Shown here: in pieces, positions 8,639 through 16,788 of the stretch
How the letters are laid out: each line of letters begins with the position of its first letter
Position numbering within the stretch: the first letter of the stretch is position 1
Assembly: GCA_963818985.1 (NCBI GenBank)
Contig: CAWFUJ010000010.1
Coordinates: 372,001 to 436,000, forward strand
DNA: 64,000 nucleotides
Direction: 5' to 3'
Source of the DNA: JAFEDN01 sp963818985
GTDB lineage: Bacteria > Pseudomonadota > Gammaproteobacteria > Coxiellales > Coxiellaceae
Made by a program: the position numbers and the translations under genes
Notes under the pieces: model-generated
What the model was told of the DNA's origin: nothing
The model's database searches: none
What the model saw: the letters and a program-made list of their open reading frames with translations, nothing else

Positions 8639-9700
8639 ATGACTAATGATGAAGTAAAAAATTTAGAAATACCTAAAAGCCCTGCTTTTAGAGCTAAATA
8701 TATTCCGACGGATTCTCCTATATTGAAACTTTTATTACTTTCTAATGAACTCGTCGCAGTGGTATTTTGTCGTGAATCTACTGTACAAATTTGGAATGTT
8801 GACGAAAATAAGGTTATTTCAACTTTGGACGCTCATGATCAACAAGTTTCTGCTTTACTAAGATTGTCTCCATCAAAGCTAGTTAGCGGTTCCTATAATG
8901 AAATTATTTTGTGGGATATCTCTAAAAAAGAAACGCCTATCGCTGTCTTAAGTAAAAAAGCTCACGGTGATTTTGTACAGAGTTTTTGCTTAATAAATGA
9001 AAATTCTTTTGCCAGCAGTTCAAGAGGAAAGGTGATAATATGGAATGCAAAATCGTTATCTCCAACAATATCCTTAAATGTTAAATTAGTAAGGAGTTAT
9101 GTTGCAAGTTTATTATGTACAAAAAATACCTTGATAGCAGCAGGAGATAGTCATATCGCAATGTGGGATATGAAAAATATTAACGAAAATAATAATCCCA
9201 CTTATTTACCATATTCAGAGTCTATTAAAGCTATGACTATTTTTAAAGATAATATTTTAGTTTGTGCTTCATATAAGCATATCGCGCTATGGGACATAGA
9301 GAAAAAAGCGTTTATTACAAAACTGACGGGACATCAAGGCTGGGTGAGAAATGTGATAAACTTTAACAATGAATTTTTGATAAGTTCCTCAGATGATGGT
9401 ACTATTCGTTTTTGGAACGTTAACACTCGATACTGTTTTCATACTATGAGTAATCACACCAATGCTGTATTTGGGTTAGGACTTAACGGACGTCGGCTTA
9501 TTAGTGGATCAAGTGATCAAGCGATGATGGTATGGGAATTATCAGAAAAATATATCGAATCTAAAAGTTATGAACAAATTTCTAATAACAAGTATGGATT
9601 CTATTCTACTTCGCCTTTGTCATTGCAAACCAACAATAAAGGCTACGAAAGAGAGACAACTGCTGACGCTCAAGGATCACCACCATGTTTAATTTTATAA
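8639..9700 (+). CDS. WD40 repeat beta-propeller protein
   Basis: A WD40 propeller, a scaffold for protein-protein contacts. At least six blades are readable from their WD-type ends: VQIWNVD, IILWDIS, VIIWNAK, IAMWDMK, IALWDIE, IRFWNVN and MMVWELS, enough for one closed propeller. A start at TTG 8573 is possible, but the ATG at 8639 is preferred: AAGGA lies 6-7 bases upstream. This gives 353 residues. There is no signal peptide or membrane segment. The short Ser/Asn-rich tail after the last blade has no known motif. WD40 proteins are common in eukaryotes and occur as secreted effectors or scaffolds in intracellular bacteria; the role here is unknown. It is separated from the redox operon by ~290 bases and is probably transcribed alone. 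Confidence 0.85.
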   Translation: MTNDEVKNLEIPKSPAFRAKYIPTDSPILKLLLLSNELVAVVFCRESTVQIWNVDENKVISTLDAHDQQVSALLRLSPSKLVSGSYNEIILWDISKKETPIAVLSKKAHGDFVQSFCLINENSFASSSRGKVIIWNAKSLSPTISLNVKLVRSYVASLLCTKNTLIAAGDSHIAMWDMKNINENNNPTYLPYSESIKAMTIFKDNILVCASYKHIALWDIEKKAFITKLTGHQGWVRNVINFNNEFLISSSDDGTIRFWNVNTRYCFHTMSNHTNAVFGLGLNGRRLISGSSDQAMMVWELSEKYIESKSYEQISNNKYGFYSTSPLSLQTNNKGYERETTADAQGSPPCLIL

Positions 9701-9779
9701 AATCTGGGGTTGTGAATATGGATTGTCTTTGTAGCCGTTTACGAAATATTAATTTTGAAGTATGGTATTAGTAAAAAAA

Positions 9780-10017
9780 TCAACGAATAGAGATCCCTAA
9801 ATATTCATCGACTATTTCAGCGATGTTTGATTTTTTGCTGTCAAAAACCGGCAGTTTTTCTGCAATTAACTGGTTTCTATTAGTTAAAAATCGAGCGAAA
9901 TTAATTTCATGTTCAGTAATTTGTAGCATTTTTTCAACTCCATTTTTTATATCGGTGATCTTGGTTTCTTTAAATAAGCTTATATTTTCTGCAACAAAAT
10001 GAGATAGTCTTCTTTCT
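9780..10017 (-). pseudogene. 3' remnant of an unidentified gene cut by IS66
   Basis: On the minus strand the frame reads through about 78 residues, from the IS66 left end at 10018 to a stop at 9780-9782, with the ending DEYLGISIR. The composition looks like real coding sequence (charged, helical), but I do not recognise the family. No upstream half is found beyond the other IS end at 11575, where a different pseudogene lies. The parent gene therefore lost its 5' part through IS insertion followed by deletion or rearrangement. Confidence 0.5.
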
Positions 10018-10051
10018 GTAAGCGTTTGGGGAACGACATTCCCTGGTGCAA

Positions 10052-10988
10052 TTAAAGTTTAATAAATTGTGGAAGTAGTTGGCGATAATCTTCATCCGTG
10101 GTGCATAAGCGGATGCGATGAAGCATGGCAACAAAATAGCGATAAGGCTCAATACCATTAGCCTTGCAAGTTTCCAACAGCGAATACAAAATAGCGCCCG
10201 CCTGAGCGCCTCTGGGACTGCCGCAAAATAACCAGTTTTTTCTACCAATGGCAAAAGGCCGTATGGCATTCTCCACTAAATTATTATCGATTTCGATTTG
10301 ACCATCCTTCAGATAATGATTCAGTTCTTTCCAGTTGTTCAGGGCGTATTGAATCGCCTGGCCTAACTTTTGTTGCGGCGGAACCTTGGGCAGAAAGATT
10401 AGTTTCCCGCGCTCGCTTTTCAAGCGCATATAATTTTCTAAAAAATTCCAGTGCCTTGGCAGCTAAACCTGGTTTCTTCGATAATTTAGCGCAATCAGCA
10501 AAATAACGTCGAGCATGCGCAAAGCATTTCACGGAACAAATATCTTCAGTCTTCTCTATCCAGTTATAGCCCGAGTAAGCATCGCTCTGCAAATAGCCTT
10601 TAAATCCACATAAAAACTCCCGGGCATGATAACCGCCCCGCGTTTCTTCATACACAAAGACTAAACTCGGTTTATCCCGGTCACCGCCTCGATAAACCCA
10701 CATATTGGATTTATTGGTATTAGACCGGTCCACTTCTTCTAAGACCTGTAATGTCGTTTCATCCGCCTGGATATAACCACTTTGGAGGATCAACTGCCGT
10801 GAGCAGCCCATCAGCGGTGCGCAAAGTTCAGCCGGTTTGACTTCCCAGGCACACAGGCTACTGCGCACAAGGTCTACCTCCAAGCGCTGCCAGATCGCTT
10901 CCTGCCGGTATAGCGGGACGTGGTCTGCATATTTGGTCACGATCGTGTGTGCGATCAGTTCGAGCGTGGCGATACTTTTAGGCAACAA
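10052..10988 (-). pseudogene. IS66 transposase (TnpC) remnant, frameshifted and deleted
   Basis: The first frame (10988-10284) carries the IS66 core KYADHVPLYRQEAIWQRL, the RSSLCAW block and the FAHARRYF motif. The second frame (10429-10052) carries DGQIEIDNNLVENAIRPFAI and the GRKNWLFCGSPRGAQAGA end. After LSAQ, the ~25-30 residues expected before KVPPQQKLG are missing, so the frame change near 10400 is a deletion rather than a single-base slip. The N-terminal helical and zinc-finger part, about 150 residues in intact IS66 transposases, is also gone. It cannot make an active enzyme. Confidence 0.8.
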
Positions 10989-11173
10989 TTGGGTTGATAG
11001 TAGAGGGCTTTAATTTTATTGCCTTTGCGGCTACGAAATAAAAAAAGATGACCGCAGGCCGGATTCATCTTTAAAACATCAGCAATCAAAATACACAAAG
11101 TGTCGATCGATTTTCTCATGTCAACAGGAGGCAAGTAACAATAAATTTTTACATCTGAGGGAATCATTAGCAT
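10955..11173 (-). pseudogene. IS66 TnpB (Orf2) fragment
   Basis: The N-terminal ~60 residues match the IS66 Orf2 family: LPPVDMRKSIDTLC, then GHLFLFRSRKGNKIKALYYQ. The family is usually ~115 residues; here the expected FCLWYKRLE continuation is replaced after YYQPNC by an unrelated tail running into transposase sequence. One deletion therefore removed the end of tnpB together with the start of tnpC. Confidence 0.75.
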
Positions 11174-11212
11174 GGCCGTAGCACCTCCAACCAGGGTTTT
11201 AATTGATGGCTT

Positions 11213-11491
11213 TCACAGCAAGGTAATAACACTTGGATTACTATTAGGGAGCAATACTTTAATGCCATCCTGAGCTGCCATTGCCGCGCTGGGTCGAATA
11301 TGAACGGGAACCACATCGGCAGCTTCGGACAAATTTTTCTGCTGCTTTTTCTTTAAGGCTACATAATAGTAACAAAACTGGGATAATATGAGCTGATAGC
11401 GCTCACAAAATTCACGCCGGGATAGACCACTCTGAATTTGATCTTCAATTATTTTTTGCCAATAGGCATGGCGCTCCAAATTAGTCTGCAT
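11213..11491 (-). CDS. IS66-family accessory protein (TnpA/Orf1-like)
   Basis: A 92-residue protein first in the IS66 gene order. The N-terminal HAYWQKIIEDQIQSGLSRREFCERYQL is the helix-turn-helix-like start typical of IS66 Orf1, followed by a charged middle and a short variable C-terminus. It appears full length, but with tnpB and tnpC destroyed it has no function in transposition unless another copy supplies the enzyme. Confidence 0.65.
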   Translation of the reverse strand: MQTNLERHAYWQKIIEDQIQSGLSRREFCERYQLILSQFCYYYVALKKKQQKNLSEAADVVPVHIRPSAAMAAQDGIKVLLPNSNPSVITLL

Positions 11492-11595
11492 CGCTACATC
11501 TCCTAAATTTTAATTAAAAATGTAGCTTGATCGAAATTCTTAGCCTTTAAAAGATGGAATTCGCGGAACGCTTACGCTTATGTGTGTGGTAAATG

Positions 11596-12236
11596 TCAAT
11601 CTAATCGAGGGTTAGGTTTCGATAAGTAGTCTGTTTTGGATTCGGCGTGCCGAGCGGCTAGGTATTGTTTGAAATTTTCAATCAGGATTTTATCTGGGAA
11701 ATTTAAATCGACAATAACGGAATCCATTCCTCTGAAGCCGAAACCATTTTCATCTTTCGCTTCTTCGATGACAAATCGATTAAGAGGCTATTTGATCAGG
11801 ATTCATATTTATAAACATGTAACAAGTCCAGGGGGTTTGCTTCGAATTGGTTTGCCCAATGCTTCACATATTCCAAGCGTTTAGTATTAATGCCGGTTCT
11901 TATACAATCATATTCTTCTAAAGTCATTGGATGTATTGCAGGAGTATAATTATAGATTTTACAGGCACTTTCAGCATCAGGAAAATAGAAAGCGAAGGTA
12001 TTTTCCCTTTGCCATCGCCTTTAATATCAATTATTGGTGTTCACGAATGGCGGCAAATGCTTCAGCAAGCTCGGTACTAAGGGCTTTTTGATGCATTGGT
12101 TCAACCTCAGTATTGAGCTATTCCATCAGTTTGTTGCGAAGAGAGAACTATTCATACCATCCAGCGGCAGTGAGTTTTTTGGCAGATTTGTATTTATCTA
12201 AGTGAAACCATTCTGGTAATTCTGAAATGTTTAATT
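11596..12236 (-). pseudogene. DUF6387-like protein remnant
   Basis: Minus-strand translation gives ELNISELPEWFHLDKYKSAK then LTAAGWYE, an in-frame TAG, and SLRNK near 12236-12140. Further on it gives DENGFGFRGMDSVIVDLNFP and YLAARHAESKTDY, ending at a stop at 11596-11598. The N-terminal LPEWF-LDKY...WYEQLSLR pattern is that of DUF6387 proteins, which I recall as commonly encoded next to P4-type integrases. At least one nonsense codon and several frame changes interrupt it, and no good start remains. It lies directly behind the integrase remnant, as expected for an integrase-linked cargo gene. Confidence 0.55.
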
Positions 12237-12243
12237 CGAGTGG

Positions 12244-12872
12244 TCATGCATATTCCTTAACGAGATTGGTTTGTCCTACAGTTAGAGAGTCTAAATAATC
12301 CGCCCAATGTTGCATCATCTTTCTTCTGTCGAGCAAATATTCTGCGTAATTATAAGCGGCACGGATATTATTTCGCTCTGAGTGAGCGAGTTGACGTTCA
12401 ATAGCGTCACGGTTCCAACCTTGCTCATTCAATAAAGTAGAGGCCATACTTCTGAAACCATGACCGGTCATTTCATCTTTTGTGTAACCGAGGCGTCTGA
12501 GTGCGGCATTGTTGGACATGGGGCGATTTGGGCTGCGGATGCTTGGGAAAACATATTTGGCATGACCATAGATTCAAAGCAATTTTCAGGGCCAAGTTTT
12601 CGATCACGTTTTTTTAGCTGCTTGGCCATGCCGGGATCGGTGTCATCGGCCAATAGTTGCTGAGCTTCATTCCGCTTTTTTCTAGCCCCGGCCAGAGTCA
12701 ACTCTGGGTATACACCTAAAGACAACGACTTCTCCTTATCGGCAAACCAATACCGGAATCGCCAGTACTTAGAGCCGTTAGGTTGGACTACCTAAAACAG
12801 CCCTTTACCATCCGTCAGTTTGAACGATTTTTCTCGGGTTTTTACTTTCCGAATTTGTGTATCCGTCAGCAT
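12244..12872 (-). pseudogene. P4-like phage integrase (tyrosine recombinase) remnant
   Basis: The start (MLTDTQIRKVKTREKSFKLT, ATG at 12870-12872), the N-terminal DUF4102-type segment (SLSLGVYPELTLAGARKKR) and the C-terminal catalytic end are all recognisable. The catalytic end has GHGFRSMASTLLNEQGWNRD, the ERQLAHSERNNIRAAYNYA block with the tyrosine, and RRKMMQHWADYLD. A stop (GLF*VVQ) breaks the N-terminal domain, and most of the core-binding and first catalytic segment is deleted, leaving about 200 codons of the usual ~400. It once drove integration at the attachment site ~170 bases upstream. Confidence 0.75.
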
Positions 12873-13039
12873 TTCTGGGGTAACTCCTTTTTGGGGTAAA
12901 AAACACCCCGGTTTTTTACCCCATTTTTTGCCGGATTGCAGGGGTACATAATGGACATTACAGGAATTAGATTAACAGAAATTACGTGATTTAACAAGCA
13001 CTTCAGGTCTTTAAAAGACACTCTCGGAATATAAAAATA

Positions 13040-13070
13040 TGGAGGCGGCGGGAATTGAACCCGCACCACG
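13040..13070 (-). other. Attachment-site-like tRNA/tmRNA 3' end
   Basis: Read on the minus strand, this is GTGCGGGTTCAATTCCCGCC followed by GCCTCCA. It is a T-arm (GCGGG-TTCAATT-CCCGC) plus the 3' strand of an acceptor stem, as in the end of ssrA (tmRNA) or a tRNA gene. No matching 5' half or tmRNA body is visible upstream, and CCA does not follow, so it is a fragment. Its place ~170 bases in front of a P4-like integrase start fits an att site. Confidence 0.55.
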
Positions 13071-13094
13071 GGGTAAAAGGGGTGACCACCATAC

Positions 13095-13175
13095 ACCACC
13101 AAAGACAACGAAAAACAACAAAAAATCAAATAAATAAAGCTAAATTGGAGTGGTATGTTAATTGTCTTTGATGGT
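13095..13175. repeat. Inverted repeat beside the attachment site
   Basis: ACCACCAAAGACAA (13095-13108) and TTGTCTTTGATGGT (13162-13175) are inverted copies with one mismatch, 53 bases apart. Arm-type integrase binding sites are a plausible role given the neighbouring att-like sequence. The rest of 13176-13460 shows only an AAATAAACCC direct repeat and no gene. Confidence 0.45.
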
Positions 13176-13460
13176 CTATAATTGTCGGTGAATAAACCCA
13201 AAATAAACCCAAAAAATCCTTTAGAATTAACCTTAAAATCTTTAATGCTTGTTTGAAGGCGATTTTAAACCTTCTATCCGGTTATGTGTTAAATTCCCGG
13301 AATAGGAATTTAATTGGTGTAATAATCTTATGTTGATTTATTATTGCACTAATCTTATGGTAGATACTGAAAGGTTGAATAATTAAAAGGTGAGGACGAT
13401 AGTCCGGCTTAAATATTATGTTGAAGTGCAGGGGAACCAAACTACGGAGAGTTTCTACAT

Positions 13461-13937
13461 CTAATTTTTAATTAGCTCTTGGTTGATGGTTGAAAAACGG
13501 AAACCGGCTAATTTAAGGGATTCCAATGTTTTGGCCAAGTCAGAAAGGTAACCTTTTTCAGCGGCTTTGTTTAATATGGCTACAGTGCCGACGACTGGCA
13601 GCTTTAACTGTATAGCCGCTTGACGTGCTCGCCAATCATCTAAAATTATAAAATCCGCCTTTACCTCTACAGCTAATACAATAGCCTCAGACTCACCTAT
13701 ACCTAACTGTAATCTAAGAGCATCAACAGCTAGCCTATCGCTTATGTTATGTACTTTGATCCAGTTAGCAGATAATACTTCCTTGCTACCTGGACGTCCT
13801 TCGCCACGAATAGCTACTTCTTGATAAACAGCTTGAGGTATAAAAATGTGTGAAAATAGTCGTTTTAGCAATTCTAATTCGCCAATTTTGCTTAGTGCAA
13901 TTAGACAAGAGGAGTCTGCTATTACGATTTTAGACAT
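13461..13937 (-). CDS. PIN-domain toxin, DUF3368 family
   Basis: A 158-residue PIN-fold protein, a family of Mg2+-dependent RNases that act as toxins. The acidic active-site residues are visible: IADSSCLIALSK at the start, GIGESEAIVLA in the middle and IILDDWRARQAA towards the end. The length is normal. Its ATG lies 8 bases inside the upstream antitoxin gene, so the pair is translationally coupled in the usual antitoxin-first order. No damage is seen, unlike the pseudogenes next door, which suggests the pair is maintained. Confidence 0.85.
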   Translation of the reverse strand: MSKIVIADSSCLIALSKIGELELLKRLFSHIFIPQAVYQEVAIRGEGRPGSKEVLSANWIKVHNISDRLAVDALRLQLGIGESEAIVLAVEVKADFIILDDWRARQAAIQLKLPVVGTVAILNKAAEKGYLSDLAKTLESLKLAGFRFSTINQELIKN

Positions 13938-14193
13938 CCGCTAAACGTCCTAAGTCTGCTTGCAAATCTTTATCGGAGTAGGGGATAGTAATGCCTAGTT
14001 CACGATTTCTTTCCGCAAACTCCCAATAGCTCATGCCACCTAATTCACATGCCTTACCGAGCGAAATACGCTTATGTTCATAAAGAAAAAGTGCCAGCAT
14101 TTTTCTTGCTTCCTGGCCGACTGTCTCAGGAGTTAAACCAACTTCGATAGCAGGGCTTATGGGAAAGTCAAAAACTACATGCAATGAATTCAT
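13930..14193 (-). CDS. UPF0175-family antitoxin
   Basis: An 87-residue protein with the UPF0175 pattern: QEARKMLALFLYEHKRISLG, then KACELGGMSYWEFAERN and a short acidic C-terminus. These small helical proteins pair with DUF3368 PIN toxins, bind them through the C-terminus and are thought to repress their own operon. It is first in a two-gene operon and overlaps the toxin by 8 bases. A perfect inverted repeat lies ~53 bases upstream of its ATG. Confidence 0.85.
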   Translation of the reverse strand: MNSLHVVFDFPISPAIEVGLTPETVGQEARKMLALFLYEHKRISLGKACELGGMSYWEFAERNRELGITIPYSDKDLQADLGRLADV

Positions 14194-14245
14194 CTGATTT
14201 AACCCTATTGATTGAGTTAGAGATAGCGTTTGGATTTTATAGGTT

Positions 14246-14270
14246 ATTAAGATACCCTAAGTATCTTAAT
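14246..14270. promoter_or_regulatory. Palindromic operator of the toxin-antitoxin operon
   Basis: ATTAAGATAC and GTATCTTAAT form a perfect 10-base inverted repeat around the spacer CCTAA. It sits in the promoter region of the antitoxin gene (ATG at 14193), the expected place for an autorepression site. Binding is inferred from position and symmetry. Confidence 0.6.
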
Positions 14271-15148
14271 TATAAACAATTTTTGAAAAGCAAGCAACTC
14301 ATCAAATGCATAATTTATCTATATTCTATATTAAATCCATCAGGGGATTGAATTTGAATGCTAATACCTCCATTAGAAGATCGAGAGCCATGCTAGTGAC
14401 TTTGACACTTTGATTTAGTTTAAAAAAAGATCGAGTTACAGGTATGATCTGTCTTTTCCTTATTAAGCTTTTTATCATTTTTATTAAATGATAGCAGAAT
14501 TGCCAGTAACCGCTAATGTTAGTTTTGCTGGGATGATGCTGAGCTGATTTCCATCTGATCTCAATTCGCGTTTATTGAAATAGATGAGTTAAAATTTTCT
14601 TGTATGTTTTCTTTATTTTTTCTATGTAATCAAATAAAAAGACCCATCCATCACCTACGATAGGTCCTGTGACAGTTGAAATAAAATTTATTATTTAATA
14701 TGTCCATTATTATTTCTGCCCTCATTCCTTCATATTAAATTTTAGAGCTTCTCTTCAAAAAAACTATTGAGCATGATGAATTTTCTACAATTCGCCCTTA
14801 TTCTCTCCGTGAGCAGGGTGAAACTCTAGTGCTTAATAAATATTAAGCTTTCCTAGAAGGTCTATTGATGATCCACTGGAGTTTTTTCTCTTTTCTAGGC
14901 CCTAGGTGGGCAGATTTTGGTTTCGCCAAAGTTTAGGAAACCAGCAATCAATCGGCCACCATCAATGGCACGACCTTGTTGATAGCACTGGAGTTAGCCA
15001 AGCTTAGAGTGGAAGTCACGGCGGCGGCTATCTATAGCTCTTCGTGAATTCTTTGCCGGTTTTTTGCATTCATGTCGTGAAAATTTTGCCTGTTTTTGTG
15101 ATAAAGTGCTATGTCATACTGCCCTCCAGTTCATTGCGGAATGTCAGA
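14271..15148. other. Long non-coding stretch, probably decayed
   Basis: Nearly 880 bases without a gene I can support. Around 14950-15030 the + strand reads SATINGTTLLIALELAKLRV between stops, which looks like a fragment of a former gene, family unknown. A weak hairpin (GACCCATC...GATAGGTC) is at about 14641-14667. Nothing else stands out. Confidence 0.35.
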
Positions 15149-15478
15149 ATGAAAAATAAATTATTGTCTGCGCTACTCAACGCTATCACGCATAACCAGG
15201 CGAATAAAGTAGCGCGTTTATTAAAGCAAGGCATCAATCTTAATGAGTGTGAAAATGATCATTTTCTCTCGCCATTACATTGGGCAGCGGCGCACAGTTC
15301 GGTCGAGATCGCTAAATTGTTAATTGACGCTGGTGCGGATTTAGAAGCAAAAGATTGCGAAGGATTCACCCCACTGGAAACCGCCTGCCTTTTTCATAAT
15401 CGGCAATTTATTCGATTTTATCATGATTATTGCCGCAGTGATGTCTTTTCAGATGGAACCCTACGAGGTGCAGTATGA
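15149..15478 (+). CDS. Small ankyrin-repeat protein
   Basis: Two clear ankyrin repeats with flanking partial repeats. The consensus repeat is SPLHWAAAHSSVEIAKLLID followed by AGADLEAKDCEGFTPLETAC. Ankyrin stacks bind other proteins, and intracellular bacteria often use them as secreted effectors. The frame is open from ATG 15044, but the 35 extra residues are hydrophobic and unlike the family, so the ATG at 15149 (109 residues) is preferred. There is no signal peptide. It precedes the response regulator by 149 bases on the same strand; a functional link is unproven. Confidence 0.7.
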   Translation: MKNKLLSALLNAITHNQANKVARLLKQGINLNECENDHFLSPLHWAAAHSSVEIAKLLIDAGADLEAKDCEGFTPLETACLFHNRQFIRFYHDYCRSDVFSDGTLRGAV

Positions 15479-15627
15479 TTGATTTTTCCCACTATAAAAA
15501 ACGGGCATCAATGAGTGTAGGTACTCGAGTGTTTACCAGCAATCAAATGAACTTTCTCTTTGAAACAAAGCCATCCAGTAGCTCATCGCATTGATAAAAT
15601 TCGTTCATTACTTTCAAGGAGTCTATC

Positions 15628-16278
15628 ATGATTTCAGTAATTTTTATCGAGCAGGATATTCATTTTAGCACCTGGTTTAGCAAGCTGGCCGCTTCCGTTG
15701 AACGCGGTGTTCAATGGGTTGGTGAAGCGCAAACCGGGGCAAAGGGTATCGAGTTGGTGCGTCAACATAAAGCAAAGCAGTCTTTGTTCGTTTTTTTAGA
15801 TATGGATTTACCGGACATGTCTGGCGAATGGATCTGCCGGTATATTCATCGGCATTGGCCGATAGTGAAATGTATTTTTTTAATTAATCCATTACATTGG
15901 TCAACCATCAGTCGTTTGGTGGGATCCCCTGCTCAGGGTTTTCTGACTAAATATGCCTGCTATTTATGCTTTGAAGCCATCAAAGTCGTGAATGGCGGAA
16001 AAACCTATCTACAACCGGATTTAGGACTTGAGTTATTACGTTATCGCGAAAAAACAATGATTCGACATGCGGAAAAATTATCACCGAGTGAATATGAAGT
16101 CGTGGTGATGCTGACAAAAAATAAAACTTATAAAGACATCGTGAAAGTGTTACATATCAGCCTGAAAACTATTTATAATTTGAAAGCCTCCGCTTACAAA
16201 AAATTGGGCGTAGAAGACATTCAACAAATCCGGCAACTGTTCAATGAGGATATTCCTGCCCATCTTGCCCAGCATTAA
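15628..16278 (+). CDS. LuxR-family response regulator
   Basis: A 216-residue transcription factor with an N-terminal receiver domain (residues ~3-120) and a C-terminal LuxR-type helix-turn-helix (~150-205, KLSPSEYEVVVMLTKNKTYK then ISLKTIYNLKASAYKKLGV). The likely phosphorylation site is Asp58 in FVFLDMDLPDMSG. AAGGAG lies about 8 bases before the ATG. A hybrid histidine kinase follows ~510 bases downstream and is its obvious partner candidate. Targets are unknown; the conjugation genes further on are an attractive possibility (inference). Confidence 0.8.
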   Translation: MISVIFIEQDIHFSTWFSKLAASVERGVQWVGEAQTGAKGIELVRQHKAKQSLFVFLDMDLPDMSGEWICRYIHRHWPIVKCIFLINPLHWSTISRLVGSPAQGFLTKYACYLCFEAIKVVNGGKTYLQPDLGLELLRYREKTMIRHAEKLSPSEYEVVVMLTKNKTYKDIVKVLHISLKTIYNLKASAYKKLGVEDIQQIRQLFNEDIPAHLAQH

Positions 16279-16788
16279 AATGAAAGCTGAATGGTAAGGG
16301 GGTGGTCTTTTAGCCGACCTTTCGAAGGTTTATCAGTTTATTTTTTATACAAAATACTGATCGTCGTCACGGCCTATGGGTCCTTGCATTCTGCTCGGAA
16401 CTGAGCTTAACTAGTAAGCGTGAAGGACAAGTGTTTTGACCACCTGCCCCTCACTAACCACCTTAAGTAACTAAAGGACTTAACATGGCTAAGGGAATTC
16501 TATCTAATTTTGTTGTCTTTATAAACTGCCATTTCCGGCAGACTCCATTTCCTTTTGAAAAAAAGACTCTTTTTGCCTGTTTTATCAGGCAGAAGGATGC
16601 TGCGCGTCTGAAAAATATTAATTTCAGCGCCAGTCGGGGTTCGTCCGGCGAAAGAAGGTCAAATAAAGATCAACAATCCAGACAGAGGAATCTTAGTTCA
16701 TGCGCTAGCGCGACATGTGACCAGGATTCCCCGGATTCATGCGCGCTGGTGGGTGGCCAACTATTAACCACTCAATCAGGAAGACGCC
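16279..16788. other. Leader region of the histidine kinase gene
   Basis: A 510-base gap between the response regulator and the kinase. ACCTTTCGAAGGT (about 16318-16330) could form a small hairpin, and GCGCTAGCGC at 16702-16711 is a perfect palindrome. A 110-codon frame starts at ATG 16485 with AAGGA in front and runs into the kinase start, but its second half looks like random sequence. It may be a leader peptide or nothing. Confidence 0.35.

Larger units (their letters stand above)
10018..11575 (-). mobile_element. IS66-family insertion sequence, internally deleted
   Basis: The ends are imperfect inverted repeats: GTAAGCGTTTGGGGAACG from 10018 and, read from the other side ending at 11575, GTAAGCGTTCCGCGAA. 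GTAAGCG is the usual IS66 terminus. Inside are the three IS66 genes on the minus strand: an accessory protein, a TnpB fragment and a DDE transposase broken in two. No 8-base target duplication is seen (flanks ttctttct and gcttatgt), so the flanks have been rearranged since insertion. Confidence 0.8.

Noticed and set aside
9970..10269. 99-codon minus-strand frame at the IS66 left end
   Set aside because: It lies in the wrong frame over the end of the IS66 transposase, which has clear homology in another frame.
13040..13200. A full tmRNA (ssrA) gene on the minus strand
   Set aside because: Only the T-arm and acceptor strand are present; no peptide-tag reading frame, pseudoknot-like segments or 5' end were found upstream.
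12866..13201. Minus-strand frame of 111 codons across the att-like site
   Set aside because: It runs over the tRNA/tmRNA 3'-end-like sequence and the repeat-rich integrase promoter; the translation has a PPPPYF stretch made from the acceptor stem. A chance frame.
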